A stretch of DNA of 64,000 nt from Pirellulales bacterium (GTDB taxonomy: Bacteria > Planctomycetota > Planctomycetia > Pirellulales > DATAWG01), in contig DASZFO010000353.1 of the NCBI GenBank assembly GCA_035939775.1, positions 1 through 64,000 on the forward strand. Direction: 5' to 3'. Shown piece by piece: positions 17,022-25,227 of this stretch (within the stretch, counting starts at the first letter, position 1; every line of letters starts with the position of its first letter). The translations under genes were made by a program, and so were the position numbers. The notes under the pieces are model-generated. The model worked only from the letters and a program-made list of their open reading frames with translations. It had not been told where the DNA came from and searched no databases.

Positions 17022-18302
17022 TCAGGCTATCTCCGGCAGTTCGTAGCCTTTGCGGCGCGGGCGAGAGACGTAGGTGTTGGCCTCGGCGTCGTCGAGGAAC
17101 TGCTCCTTGTCGGGATCCCAGCGGAGCTTGCGGCCGACTTCGCGGGCGATATTGAGCAGGTGGCAAACGCTGATCGAGCGATGCCCGATCTCGACGTCGG
17201 CGTTCGGCTTCGCTCGGGTCTTGATGCAATCGAGCCAATTCTGAAGGTGCGGCCGGGCGACCCAGCCGCGGTCGGCCAATTCCTCGGCCGTTGGCGGCGG
17301 CGGCGCGTTCTTGATAAGGTCGGGAGGATTGCTGGTGAATTTATTGCGATTGATCTCGATTTTGCCATGCTCACCGGTAAAAATCGCGCCCCCTTCGGGA
17401 CCGCGAGGGCGACTGAGTTCCATCCGCACCTCGACGCCGTTGGCATAGCGCATCGAGACCTTGCCATTCGGTCCGGACGTGACCGGCCAAATCTCAACCG
17501 GTCCTGTCTCGCTCGCGCCGAGAGCCCATTGAATCTGATCGACGCCGTGGGCGCCCCAGTTGGTCATGTCGCCGCCGGAGTAATCGCGCCACTGCATCCA
17601 ACTGAATTGCAGTTGCGAATTGAAGGGTCGCAACTCGGTCGGACCACACCAGGCGTCCCAGTTGTCTCCTTCGGGGACCGCCTCTTCTGGCAAACCGGAG
17701 TAGCGTTTCGGGCCGCCGTAGGCCAGGCCTTGCACGACGATGAGCTTGCCCAAGCCGCCGTTGCGAACGAATTCGCAAGCCACCCGGTTCCGCTCCATCG
17801 TTCTCTGCTGGCTGCCGACCTGAAAAACTCGCTGATCCTTGCGGGCCGCGTTGACGAGTGCACGGCCTTCGGCGATGTAGGCCGTGAGCGGTTTTTCGGC
17901 ATACACGTCCTTGCTGGCCTGGCAAGCATGAATGGCGATTCCGGCGCGCGCGTGGTCGGGCGTGGCGACGACCACCGCGTCGAGCTTCTCCTTGTCGAGC
18001 ATCTCGCGATAATCTTGATACACTTTCCAATCGGCTTTCTTTTCCGCCACGGCTTCGTGAGCCCGCTTGATGTAGCAATCGGCGACCGCGACGATATGCC
18101 CCGGCGGCGGGAGTTGATCGATCAACTGCCTCGCCCGATGTCCAGTTCCGATAAAGCCGACGATCACGCGGTCATTGGCGCTCGGCTTTTCGTCGGCGCC
18201 GAGCGCGGTCGAGGAAATCAGATGGGGCAGAGCGATGGCTCCTGCCGCGCCGACAGCCGAGTATTTGAGGGCTTCGCGTCGCGAAAGTCGGGATGAACTC
18301 AT
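17022..18302 (-). CDS. Gfo/Idh/MocA family oxidoreductase, Tat-exported
   Basis: A 426-residue NAD(P)-dependent sugar dehydrogenase-type protein. It begins with a twin-arginine leader (SRLSRREALKYSAVGAAG) and then the Rossmann motif GFIGTGHRAR, YAEKPL with the conserved lysine of the EKP motif, and the C-terminal alpha/beta domain with WGAHGVDQIQWALG. The start at 18302 is supported by an AAGGAG site. Planctomycetes encode many exported paralogues of this kind; the substrate is usually a sugar, inositol or glycoside, but cannot be named here. It converges with the membrane protein gene at 16310. Confidence 0.9.
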   Translation of the reverse strand: MSSSRLSRREALKYSAVGAAGAIALPHLISSTALGADEKPSANDRVIVGFIGTGHRARQLIDQLPPPGHIVAVADCYIKRAHEAVAEKKADWKVYQDYREMLDKEKLDAVVVATPDHARAGIAIHACQASKDVYAEKPLTAYIAEGRALVNAARKDQRVFQVGSQQRTMERNRVACEFVRNGGLGKLIVVQGLAYGGPKRYSGLPEEAVPEGDNWDAWCGPTELRPFNSQLQFSWMQWRDYSGGDMTNWGAHGVDQIQWALGASETGPVEIWPVTSGPNGKVSMRYANGVEVRMELSRPRGPEGGAIFTGEHGKIEINRNKFTSNPPDLIKNAPPPPTAEELADRGWVARPHLQNWLDCIKTRAKPNADVEIGHRSISVCHLLNIAREVGRKLRWDPDKEQFLDDAEANTYVSRPRRKGYELPEIA

Positions 18303-18420
18303 CGTTGAATCTCCTTGGCTGGGCGGGTGCTGCGGGCGGGTGCGTCGTGGCAGGGATTGTGCTGACACCGCTAACTATCTTCGCCTAAAACGAAACGAGT
18401 TGCAATTGCCGAGACGGGCT

Positions 18421-18855
18421 TCACGAAGCTGCCGCCGGGTTTTCCCAGCGCACGCGAGGGAAGCGCGCGAAATCGCCGTCACACGACGCAAGCGTTGCCC
18501 CGAGCGCGATGGCGATGGACGCGAGATGGGCATCCGTCGTCAGATTGCCCGCCGTGCCGGTCTCTCGAAGCAAGTCGCGCAGAATATGCCATTGCTCGTC
18601 CGTTTCGGTGACCAGTCGCGTATTGGGATGCGCAAGCCACGTTTCGACGCGATCGAGCGCCTCGCCGGAAGTTAGCGGGCTGGGAAACACCCGCGGATTG
18701 GTTGCCAAGCGCAGAAATCCAAGGATAACAACCCACGCGAGACCGATGGGCTCGCCGCTGCCAAGCGCCTCCTCCCACCAGCCTCGCACGCGAGCATGTT
18801 GCGCGGCATCCCGATTCACGGCATACAGCAATACGTTCAGATCGATGAGCTTCAT
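18421..18855 (-). CDS. VapC-type PIN-domain toxin
   Basis: A 144-residue PIN-domain ribonuclease. The acidic residues lie in LIDLNVLLYAVN (Asp5), TTDAHLASIA and CDGDFARF, which form the metal-binding quartet with a mid-protein acid. The block AWVVILGFLRLATNPRVFPSP is typical of this VapC subgroup. Toxins of this type cleave tRNA or rRNA when not bound by antitoxin. The start overlaps the stop of the antitoxin gene at 18852 by four bases (ATGA type), the classical order antitoxin then toxin. Confidence 0.9.
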   Translation of the reverse strand: MKLIDLNVLLYAVNRDAAQHARVRGWWEEALGSGEPIGLAWVVILGFLRLATNPRVFPSPLTSGEALDRVETWLAHPNTRLVTETDEQWHILRDLLRETGTAGNLTTDAHLASIAIALGATLASCDGDFARFPRVRWENPAAAS

Positions 18856-19109
18856 TTGCGGGCCGCCAGTTTACGCACGGCGTGCTCATCTTCATCGGCG
18901 GCGGCCAACGCCAGCGCTTTGTCGAGATTGGCGAATGGCGCGCCCAAGGAAAACACCCGCTCGCGGTAGCGCACATGCCTCACACCGCGGCTGGCCATTC
19001 CCTGGCGGATGGCTTGATTTATCAGCTTGGTGATGGGAACTTTTTCAGCGATGGCCCGGCTCTTGAGTTCGCGAAGCAAATCGTCGTCAATTCGCACAGT
19101 CGTTCTCAT
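18852..19109 (-). CDS. VapB-type ribbon-helix-helix antitoxin
   Basis: An 85-residue antitoxin. The N terminus MRTTVRIDDDLLRELKSRA and ITKLINQAIRQGM form a ribbon-helix-helix DNA-binding domain; the charged C-terminal half (ANLDKALALAAADEDEHAV) would wrap the PIN toxin. The gene is translationally coupled to the downstream VapC gene. Such proteins repress their own operon, so a palindromic operator is expected in the 200 bases upstream; I did not find a convincing one. Confidence 0.87.
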   Translation of the reverse strand: MRTTVRIDDDLLRELKSRAIAEKVPITKLINQAIRQGMASRGVRHVRYRERVFSLGAPFANLDKALALAAADEDEHAVRKLAARK

Positions 19110-19336
19110 AATTGCATCATAGCATCACAATCGTTGATGTCAACGCATCAGTTTGCACCGCCCGATCTCTTCGATTGCTCGCGCGACATTCATTAGATTC
19201 CTGCGGCGGACGCCGAAGTCAGCCATTCCAAATTGCCGATAGCTAAATCTATTGGCAGTTACCCTATCTTTTCTGGCCCGCACGGACATCTTCATGCTCT
19301 CTATCTTCCGTGCCCAGCGAGGAGATTTACCCCGCA

Positions 19337-19636
19337 ATGATGGCGCGAGCCCAGAATATAAAGAACTTGGACAACTTGAGAGATTTCGTTAATAAGACCC
19401 TCTGCTATCAACATCAACTCGTAATCGGTGCGTTTCGGATGACGGAGCGTCTGTTGCTCCGTGGGGATCAACCGTGCGGAATCTTGTTTTGTCTGCACGG
19501 CCCGAGGGCGGTCAAATTCACGGCGGTTTGGGAAACCGAACGCAACACAGTCTTGTTTTACGGGTCGACCGGCGAGCGATTGCAAAAGATCCAGCTCGTC
19601 GAACCGCTCGCGGAAGAGCTTCCAAAGACGTCTTGA
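19337..19636 (+). CDS. Small conserved protein upstream of csrA
   Basis: About 99 residues. The start is taken at the double ATG 19337/19340 with AGGAG upstream (19320-19324); an earlier in-frame start at 19310 lacks a ribosome site. The core NLRDFVNKTLCYQHQLVIG, 'AFRMTERLLLRGDQPCGILFCLHGPRAVKFTAVWE' and RNTVLFYGSTGERL reads as a compact alpha/beta domain, which I recall as recurrent in planctomycetes next to csrA. It ends 59 bases before csrA and may be co-transcribed with it. Function unknown. Confidence 0.72.
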   Translation: MMARAQNIKNLDNLRDFVNKTLCYQHQLVIGAFRMTERLLLRGDQPCGILFCLHGPRAVKFTAVWETERNTVLFYGSTGERLQKIQLVEPLAEELPKTS

Positions 19637-19695
19637 CAGGCGTTCAGGAGTACTATACATAAATATACTATCCTATCGCATACGGAGGTGCCTTC

Positions 19696-19902
19696 ATGTT
19701 GGTTTTGTCCCGCAAGCAGAGTGAGCGAATCAAAGTGGGCGACTCGATCGTCGTGACCGTGGTCCGCGTCTCCGGTGATAAAGTGCGGCTGGGGATCGAA
19801 GCCCCGGCCGATATGATCGTGTTGCGAGAGGAATTGGAAACGCGCGGCGCGCCGGCCGCTGCCTTGCCGGAGTTGAACGGGCCGCCGGCACTCAACGGCT
19901 GA
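19696..19902 (+). CDS. csrA: Carbon storage regulator CsrA
   Basis: A 68-residue CsrA/RsmA protein. MLVLSRKQSERIKVGDSIVV opens the beta sheet, VRLGIEAPADMIVLREEL gives the conserved RNA-binding Arg-Leu-Gly-Ile and the C-terminal helix. The homodimer binds GGA motifs in mRNA leaders, blocking or aiding ribosome binding, and in many bacteria controls flagellin and motility. The ribosome site is GGAGG. No fliW antagonist gene lies nearby, although a flagellar operon is encoded about 33 kb away. The C-terminal tail is Pro/Ala-rich and somewhat extended. Confidence 0.96.
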   Translation: MLVLSRKQSERIKVGDSIVVTVVRVSGDKVRLGIEAPADMIVLREELETRGAPAAALPELNGPPALNG

Positions 19903-19987
19903 GTTCGAACGATGGGTGACGACGGCGACACTCTCGTAGCCCGACGCCGGTAGCCTTGGCCACGTGGCCGACGCTGCCCGGGTCGGG

Positions 19988-20854
19988 CTACCCCGGATCG
20001 TCTTCCGTCTTGAGCTTCGCCGTCATCAAGAGAAACTGGTCGAACGAGTACACCCGCTGCTCCGGGTCGGGAGCCAGGCAGCGTGCGACCACCTCGGCCA
20101 GCCGGCGATTCGTCTGCGGCCTTTCCGACAGCACGTCGATCGTCGGATCGTGTTGCAAGGCCGCCTGTCCGTGCCCGCGTTCCCAGGGCAGCTTGAACGT
20201 GAGCATCTCGTAAGCCATCGCACCGAACGAGAACACATCGATCCGCCAGTCCTTGGCTCGCCGCCGGACCACTTCCGGCGCCATGTAGTTGGCCGTCCCG
20301 GTGCGATTGCCCGGCTGCATGAACTCGGGGGTGGCGGGGATCGTCAGCCCGAAATCGATGAGCTTGATCGTTTCCAGGTCGTGCGAGCAGACGAAATTCC
20401 GCGGGCAGACGTCGTGGTGGATGTAGCCGGTGTCGTGGACCGCCTTGAGCGCCTCGGCTGCCTGCCGCAGCAGCTTGACGCGCCGCCCTTCGAGCCGCCG
20501 ATCTTTGGAGACCAACACCGAGTGCAACCCCGGTCCTTGAATGAATTCGACGACGATGAATTGCAACCCATCGGTGCTCGTGCCGAATTCGAGTGTCTTC
20601 ATGATGTTCGGATGGTGGATCGCCATCCCGATTTCCCCCTCGCCAGGCTTCTTCAATCCCTTGAAGCGGGCCTCGTACGCGATGTGCTTCTCCAAGTCCA
20701 ATATCTTCAGCCCAACGACCTGCCCCGTCTGCCGGTCGCGGGCCATATAAAACGTGGACATCGTGCCCGTGATCGCCTCGCGCAGCAACTCAAACCGCGT
20801 GGTGATATTGGTCTTCGAGCCGAACAGCGATTTGAGGTTTCCCAGCAGGCCCAT
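19988..20854 (-). CDS. Serine/threonine protein kinase
   Basis: A 288-residue Hanks-type kinase domain without a membrane segment. Visible elements: the ATP-binding lysine in VGLKIL (Lys50), the catalytic loop HHDVCPRNF (146-154, HHD instead of HRD with the Asp retained), DFG at 167-169, APE at 192-194 and SFGAMAYEML. The glycine-rich loop is weak (AITGTMSTFYMARD), as in some planctomycete kinases. Target unknown. It is encoded alone, 86 bases past csrA on the opposite strand (convergent). Confidence 0.88.
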   Translation of the reverse strand: MGLLGNLKSLFGSKTNITTRFELLREAITGTMSTFYMARDRQTGQVVGLKILDLEKHIAYEARFKGLKKPGEGEIGMAIHHPNIMKTLEFGTSTDGLQFIVVEFIQGPGLHSVLVSKDRRLEGRRVKLLRQAAEALKAVHDTGYIHHDVCPRNFVCSHDLETIKLIDFGLTIPATPEFMQPGNRTGTANYMAPEVVRRRAKDWRIDVFSFGAMAYEMLTFKLPWERGHGQAALQHDPTIDVLSERPQTNRRLAEVVARCLAPDPEQRVYSFDQFLLMTAKLKTEDDPG

Positions 20855-21090
20855 TCTCGATCGCGGCGCCTTTCTGTGTGTGGTGTATTAACCCGGCTTT
20901 GCTTGGGAATCTACTTTCCGCGAGTCTCGGCCTCGCGACGCGCACGCAATGACGCAATCCGACGACCGCCGGCTAGCGCCATACATGGACGACCAGCCGG
21001 TGGATTCCAAGGCGCAGCATCGGAAAAAAAGCCGCACCGCAGCCAATTCTACTCTAAAGTCACCGCCGGCGAATGGCAACCGACGAAGCG

Positions 21091-21951
21091 TCACATCCCG
21101 CAATAGTCGATCGCCCGAGCGATCTCGCTCTTTAGATCGAAGCGGCGGACGATGCGGTCGATGAAACCGTGCTCGAGCAGGAATTCGCTGGTTTGAAAGC
21201 CCTTGGGCAATTCGATGCGGATCGTGGCTTTGATGGTCCGCGGGCCGGCGAAGCCGATCAGGGCCTTGGGTTCGGCGAACACCAGATCGCCTAAAGAAGC
21301 GAAGCTGGCGGCCACGCCCCCCATCGTCGGATTGGTGAGCACCGAAATGAACAGCCCGCCACTTTCGCTGTAACGGGCCAAGGCAGCGGAGACCTTGGCC
21401 ATTTGCATCAGTGACAGGATGCCTTCGTGCATCCTGGCGCCGCCGCCGGAGCCGCTGACGATGATGAGCGGCAGCCTCTCTTCGGTGGCCCGTTCGGTGA
21501 GCCGGGTGAGTTTTTCGCCGACGACGGAGCCCATGCTTCCCATGATAAAGGCCGAGTCGGTCACGCCGAAAGCCACGCGGCGGGCGCGGATCATCCCGCC
21601 GCCAACGAGCGCCGCGTCGCGCAGGCCGGTCCGCTTCTGTTCGGCCTTGAGCCGCTCGGCATAGGGTTTTTTATCGGCGAAATTGAGCGGATCGGTCGGC
21701 TCCAGATCGGCGGACCACTCCTCAAATGTCCCGTCGTCGAGCACCTGTTGAATGCGATCCTTGGCCGAAACGTACCAATGGAATTCGCATTTGGGGCAGG
21801 TCCCGAGCCGCTTTTCCGCCTCCTTGCGGTAGATCATCTGCTGGCAGCCGGGGCAGAGCTGCCACAGACCCTCCGGCACGCCGCGCTTTTTCCAATGCGG
21901 GCGTTTCATGCTCGATTGCTCGACGGCGGGTTCGATCTTTCCAACGGCCAT
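21091..21951 (-). CDS. accD: Acetyl-CoA carboxylase carboxyltransferase subunit beta
   Basis: About 286 residues. The N-terminal zinc ribbon uses two CxxC pairs (CPGC at 33-36, CPKC at 52-55 from the chosen start), followed by the crotonase-fold carboxyltransferase with [49 protein letters not shown] and GFAGPRTIK. AccD with AccA transfers carboxyl from biotin to acetyl-CoA, the first step of fatty acid synthesis. The start at 21951 follows GGAGG. accA is not in the window. It is followed on the same strand by the kinase gene after about 240 bases. Confidence 0.96.
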   Translation of the reverse strand: MAVGKIEPAVEQSSMKRPHWKKRGVPEGLWQLCPGCQQMIYRKEAEKRLGTCPKCEFHWYVSAKDRIQQVLDDGTFEEWSADLEPTDPLNFADKKPYAERLKAEQKRTGLRDAALVGGGMIRARRVAFGVTDSAFIMGSMGSVVGEKLTRLTERATEERLPLIIVSGSGGGARMHEGILSLMQMAKVSAALARYSESGGLFISVLTNPTMGGVAASFASLGDLVFAEPKALIGFAGPRTIKATIRIELPKGFQTSEFLLEHGFIDRIVRRFDLKSEIARAIDYCGM

Positions 21952-22091
21952 AACACTCGGCCTCCGGCTTTGATCAGACGACCGCGATGGAGCGGAATCC
22001 GCATGAACTCCATCACCGCCTAAGTCGCTCGGGATCCTTCGCGAAATCACCTGAAGTGTTGCGAATCCAGCTACTGACTACATGGCGAATG

Positions 22092-22748
22092 TCACTTCGG
22101 CTTGGCGGCGATCGCCCCTCCGGCATCGGCCGGCGACGCCTCATCGGTCGCGCGAATCTCGAAGCCAGCCGACTGTGATCGCCGCACTCGCGGCTGAACC
22201 TCAAACACTTCGAGCCGGCTGCAACCGTTGGCGGCCTTCCACAGATCGCCCACTTCGCTCCCCAAGATGCGGCAGCGAATGACGCTGGCCAGCGGCTCGG
22301 GAGCGACCAGAGCGATCGTGCCAAAGCGATGCTTGCGAAGCAGCTTGTCGAGCATCGCGTCGGCTCGTTCGGCCACCACGGCCAGCATTTCGCCCTCCGG
22401 CGGGCAAACGTTTTCCGGATGATCCTGCCACTGCTTGTAGACCTTCGGCTGCTTGCGTTTCACATCGTCGATCAACATCCCCTGCCATAAGCCGTGATCG
22501 AGGTTTTCCAGCCGTTCGAATATTTTGGGCTTGAGCTTGAGCGCCGCGCCGATCAATTCGGCCGTCTCCTGGGCCGCCTGGCAGGCACATGAATATAGCG
22601 CCGTCAGCGATCGGCCCTTCAGGCAGTCGATGGCCGAAAGAGCTTGATTCCGCCCGTCATCGTTGAGTGGAATGTCCAAGTTCCCCTGAATCCGGCCTTG
22701 AACGTCGTAGTCGGTCGAACCGGGACGAATTAGCACGATCTGAACCAT
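22092..22748 (-). CDS. Histidine phosphatase-fold protein lacking catalytic residues
   Basis: About 218 residues from ATG 22748 (MVQIVLIRPGSTD). The fold follows the histidine phosphatase superfamily: GRIQGNLDIPLNDDGRNQA, AAQETAELIGAAL, LENLDHGLWQG and CPPEGEML. The catalytic RHG is RPG, so the phosphate-accepting histidine is proline; the second arginine position reads CACQAAQET; and the distal VSHG region reads VAPEP. At least two essential histidines are therefore missing. It is probably a pseudoenzyme with a binding or scaffold role. It begins about 50 bases after the rpe stop and is likely in the same transcript. Confidence 0.8.
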   Translation of the reverse strand: MVQIVLIRPGSTDYDVQGRIQGNLDIPLNDDGRNQALSAIDCLKGRSLTALYSCACQAAQETAELIGAALKLKPKIFERLENLDHGLWQGMLIDDVKRKQPKVYKQWQDHPENVCPPEGEMLAVVAERADAMLDKLLRKHRFGTIALVAPEPLASVIRCRILGSEVGDLWKAANGCSRLEVFEVQPRVRRSQSAGFEIRATDEASPADAGGAIAAKPK

Positions 22749-22798
22749 AGATTTCTCGTTGTCCACAAAAGTCATCCCAACTTCCAAAGCTGACGTAA

Positions 22799-23629
22799 TC
22801 AACGGACGAGTTCCTCGCGAGCCAAACGGGTCAATTCGGCCAAGGTATGGACGTAGTCCGAATCCGGCGCAAATATCGCCGAGCCCACTGCAAATAGTTG
22901 CGCACCGGCTGCCGCCGCGGCGCCAATCGTCGATTCATGGATGCCGCCGTCGATCCCGAGCAACGGCTGAGAACCTGGACGATTGCTCAATTGTTTGAGC
23001 TTTTCCAGCACTCGCGGATCGAATTTCTGAGCGCCAAAGCCCGGCATGACGCTCATCACAAGAATGCTATCGCAGAGATCGACGACCCCTTCGATCGCCG
23101 AGACGGGCGTTGGGGGATTGATCGCCAATCCGGCAGTGCAGCCCTGGCCATGTATCTGCTCCAAAACTGGCCGCGGATCGGCGACCGCCTCGAAGTGGAT
23201 CGTCAAATGGTCCGCCCCGGCGTCGTGAAACTGGCGAATGTACTCAGTCGGATTGGATATCATCAAATGGGCTTCGATCGGCAGGCTGGTGTATTTCCGC
23301 ACTGCCTCGACAATCATCGGGCCGTAGGTCAAATTCGGCACGAAATGACCGTCCATCACGTCCAGATGAAGTGCGTGGACGCCGGCCGCCTCCAGACGGG
23401 CGATCTCATCGGCCAAATGACCGAAATCGCAGAGCAACAGAGACGGCAAAATCACCGGCGAGGAAGCCCGCAATTCGATGAAGCGCGAGCCTCGAAGCCG
23501 ACAACCATCAACTTGTTCGACCACGTTGGATGCAGTCACAAATAGTAGATGCGATCCCGCCGTCGCCTTCTGCGCTCGAGCGGAGTTGCTGATTTCGAGA
23601 TGCCCGAAATCGAATGGGGGCCGCGGCAC
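22799..23629 (-). CDS. rpe: Ribulose-phosphate 3-epimerase
   Basis: A TIM-barrel enzyme interconverting ribulose-5-phosphate and xylulose-5-phosphate in the pentose phosphate and Calvin pathways. Visible motifs: LPSLLLCDFGHL, the metal-binding HLDVMDGHFVPNLTYGP, IEAHLMISNP, SVMPGFGAQKF and the phosphate-binding GIDGGIHEST and AVGSAIF. The frame is open to 23629 (GTG) without a clear ribosome site. The conserved part begins near 23460, so a later GTG or TTG start (for example the TTG codon in IELRAS) may be the true one. Confidence 0.94.
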   Translation of the reverse strand: MPRPPFDFGHLEISNSARAQKATAGSHLLFVTASNVVEQVDGCRLRGSRFIELRASSPVILPSLLLCDFGHLADEIARLEAAGVHALHLDVMDGHFVPNLTYGPMIVEAVRKYTSLPIEAHLMISNPTEYIRQFHDAGADHLTIHFEAVADPRPVLEQIHGQGCTAGLAINPPTPVSAIEGVVDLCDSILVMSVMPGFGAQKFDPRVLEKLKQLSNRPGSQPLLGIDGGIHESTIGAAAAAGAQLFAVGSAIFAPDSDYVHTLAELTRLAREELVR

Positions 23630-23928
23630 TTTGCCCGGCTATGAACGACGGACAAGCGATTCCACGCCCGTTTAGTCCGCAGTTCACGTGTCTGATTGTA
23701 TCATGGCCCCGATCGCCCGTACATCGGGCTTGATACGATTGACGTAAACAATTGCAGTTGTGAATGTTACGTCATTTGACACCAAACGGACTCTGAGCCG
23801 CTGGGTAGTCGTCGGATGTGTACGTTATCAAACCAAGGAGGCATTCGCGTCGTACCCCGAGGCCGAAATCAGCAAGTTGCCGCGCCCGGTGGTCCGGAAT
23901 TGCCAGCCGGCGATCCTGGCTTGAATGG

Positions 23929-24705
23929 TTATTGTCGATCGAGGTCCAAGCTGCGCGGCAATTCGGCGAGGCCCTGAATGCCGAATAGCTTGAGAAACCG
24001 TTCGGTCGTCAAGTAGCGCGGCGCCCGAGGCCCCTCGTCGGGCCGTTCGATACGGACCAATCGGCGGCGAACCAGTTGGGCTAAGATCGGTCCGCTCGAG
24101 GTGCCTCGCAAGTGATTGACCTCGTCGGCCGACAGTGGCTCGTTATACGCGATCACTGCGAGGACTTCGATGGCGGCGGGAGAAAGCCGGGCCTCTTTGA
24201 TCCGCCCTTGGAGCCTATCGCGAATCGGCTCGAATTCCTCGCGGAGAACCAGCCGATAGCCGGCGCCTTGACTGGCAATTCGATAGGGCCGGCGGTCGCC
24301 AGCATAAGCTTCATTCAATTCCTTGACGAGTTCGTCGATCTCGGTCGGACGCACGCCGCGCATCAACCCTGCGATTTGCTGGGCGGCGAGGGATTGATTG
24401 CCAGGTGTGCCGACGAACATCATCGCTTCGAGGATGGTCCGCGGATTGATTTCGCACGCTGTGTCGCCCGCCGATCGGTCGCGAGACCCCGCCGCTTCCC
24501 GCACCTCGACGGCAATCGCCGTCCGGATTGGGTCGTCATCCGGATCCCTCGGCACGGAATAGGGATCCTCACCGGTTCCCAGCATCGATGCAAATGCCCG
24601 GTTGAGCTTGTCCAACGACAAGCCTTCCTCGAGCGGCTGGCGAAATGAGTCCAGCCCGAGAATCTCGGCGCACGATTCGTCGTTTGATGCGCGGGGTTCA
24701 GTCAC
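23929..24705 (-). CDS. scpB: Segregation and condensation protein B
   Basis: A 258-residue ScpB homologue. After an acidic, low-similarity N-terminal region of about 90 residues come the two winged-helix domains: INPRTILEAMMFVGTPGN, IAGLMRGVRPTEIDELVKEL, GAGYRLVLREEF, LSPAAIEVLAVIAYNEPLS and the block TSSGPILAQLVRRRLVRIE. ScpB dimers bind ScpA and the Smc ATPase in chromosome condensation. The N-terminal extension is longer than in typical ScpB (about 190 residues). scpA is not adjacent. About 300 bases without a gene separate it from the maximal rpe start. Confidence 0.9.
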   Translation of the reverse strand: MTEPRASNDESCAEILGLDSFRQPLEEGLSLDKLNRAFASMLGTGEDPYSVPRDPDDDPIRTAIAVEVREAAGSRDRSAGDTACEINPRTILEAMMFVGTPGNQSLAAQQIAGLMRGVRPTEIDELVKELNEAYAGDRRPYRIASQGAGYRLVLREEFEPIRDRLQGRIKEARLSPAAIEVLAVIAYNEPLSADEVNHLRGTSSGPILAQLVRRRLVRIERPDEGPRAPRYLTTERFLKLFGIQGLAELPRSLDLDRQ

Positions 24706-24776
24706 TACGCGCCACTATAGAACGGCCGGTTGATAACCGACAATACCGAACGGCCTGAGGTGACAACATTGATGTC

Positions 24777-24805
24777 GGGTGCCACTGCTGGCTTGTCCAG
24801 CAGTG
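24777..24805 (+). repeat. REP hairpin, left member of pair around RAYT remnant
   Basis: GGGTGC followed by a perfect 9-base stem CACTGCTGG / CCAGCAGTG with a CTTGT loop. An inverted copy is at 25169-25197 and a second pair at 26791-26819 and 26946-26974. Head GGGTGC plus hairpin is the typical layout of REP sequences mobilised by RAYT transposases. Confidence 0.85.
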
Positions 24806-24866
24806 CCGTCAAACGCCCTTGGCTTGCACGTTGAACAACCAACAAATCCATATTCCCAATTGACGA

Positions 24867-25112
24867 TCAAATGTCGGCGTTCGCCAGAAACTCAGCCGGC
24901 AACGGATCAAGTCTGGGCAATTTCGGATCGGAAATCTCGGCCGAACATTGATCGTGGCGAGCACCCAACCATCGCCAGTCGACGGCTAGGACGCAAAGTA
25001 CATCGTTCGTGAGCAATGGCAGCCGCTTGTAGCAGGAGAAGGTCAATTCGTGACAATCGCTCGGATTGTCGTAGTCTCGCACGGTTTTTCGATGATCCTT
25101 CGGTAGCTGCAT
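24867..25112 (-). pseudogene. REP-associated tyrosine transposase (RAYT) remnant
   Basis: An 81-codon open frame. Its first 40 codons (KDHRKTVRDYDNPSDCHELT followed by FSCYKRLPLLTND) match the N terminus of IS200-like RAYT transposases. The end (DPKLPRLDPLPAEFL) resembles their C terminus. The central part, with the metal-binding HUH histidine motif (usually xPEHVHLL) and the catalytic tyrosine, is missing, so an internal deletion has left a short in-frame relic. It lies inside a pair of inverted REP hairpins (24777-24805 and 25169-25197), the natural setting of such genes. The protein cannot be an active transposase; whether it is expressed is unknown. Confidence 0.72.
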
Positions 25113-25168
25113 AAAGACCCTTTGGATGGATTTGGGAAGACATCATGCAAGCCTTCGTTCAAGTGCTT

Positions 25169-25197
25169 CACTGCTGGATAAGCCAGCAGTGGCACCC
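25169..25197 (-). repeat. REP hairpin, right member of pair around RAYT remnant
   Basis: CACTGCTGG, loop ATAAG, CCAGCAGTG, then GCACCC: the inverted counterpart of 24777-24805. The two copies face each other over about 360 bases. Confidence 0.85.
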
Positions 25198-25227
25198 GCG
25201 CACCACGGGTCGCTCACTAATTCCGGC

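Noticed and set aside
16950-18296. 448-codon plus-strand frame opposite the Gfo/Idh/MocA gene
   Set aside because: Codon-bias shadow; the minus strand has the Tat signal, Rossmann motif and EKP motif.
19964-21106. 380-codon plus-strand frame opposite the kinase gene
   Set aside because: Antisense shadow of a GC-rich gene; the minus strand carries all kinase motifs.
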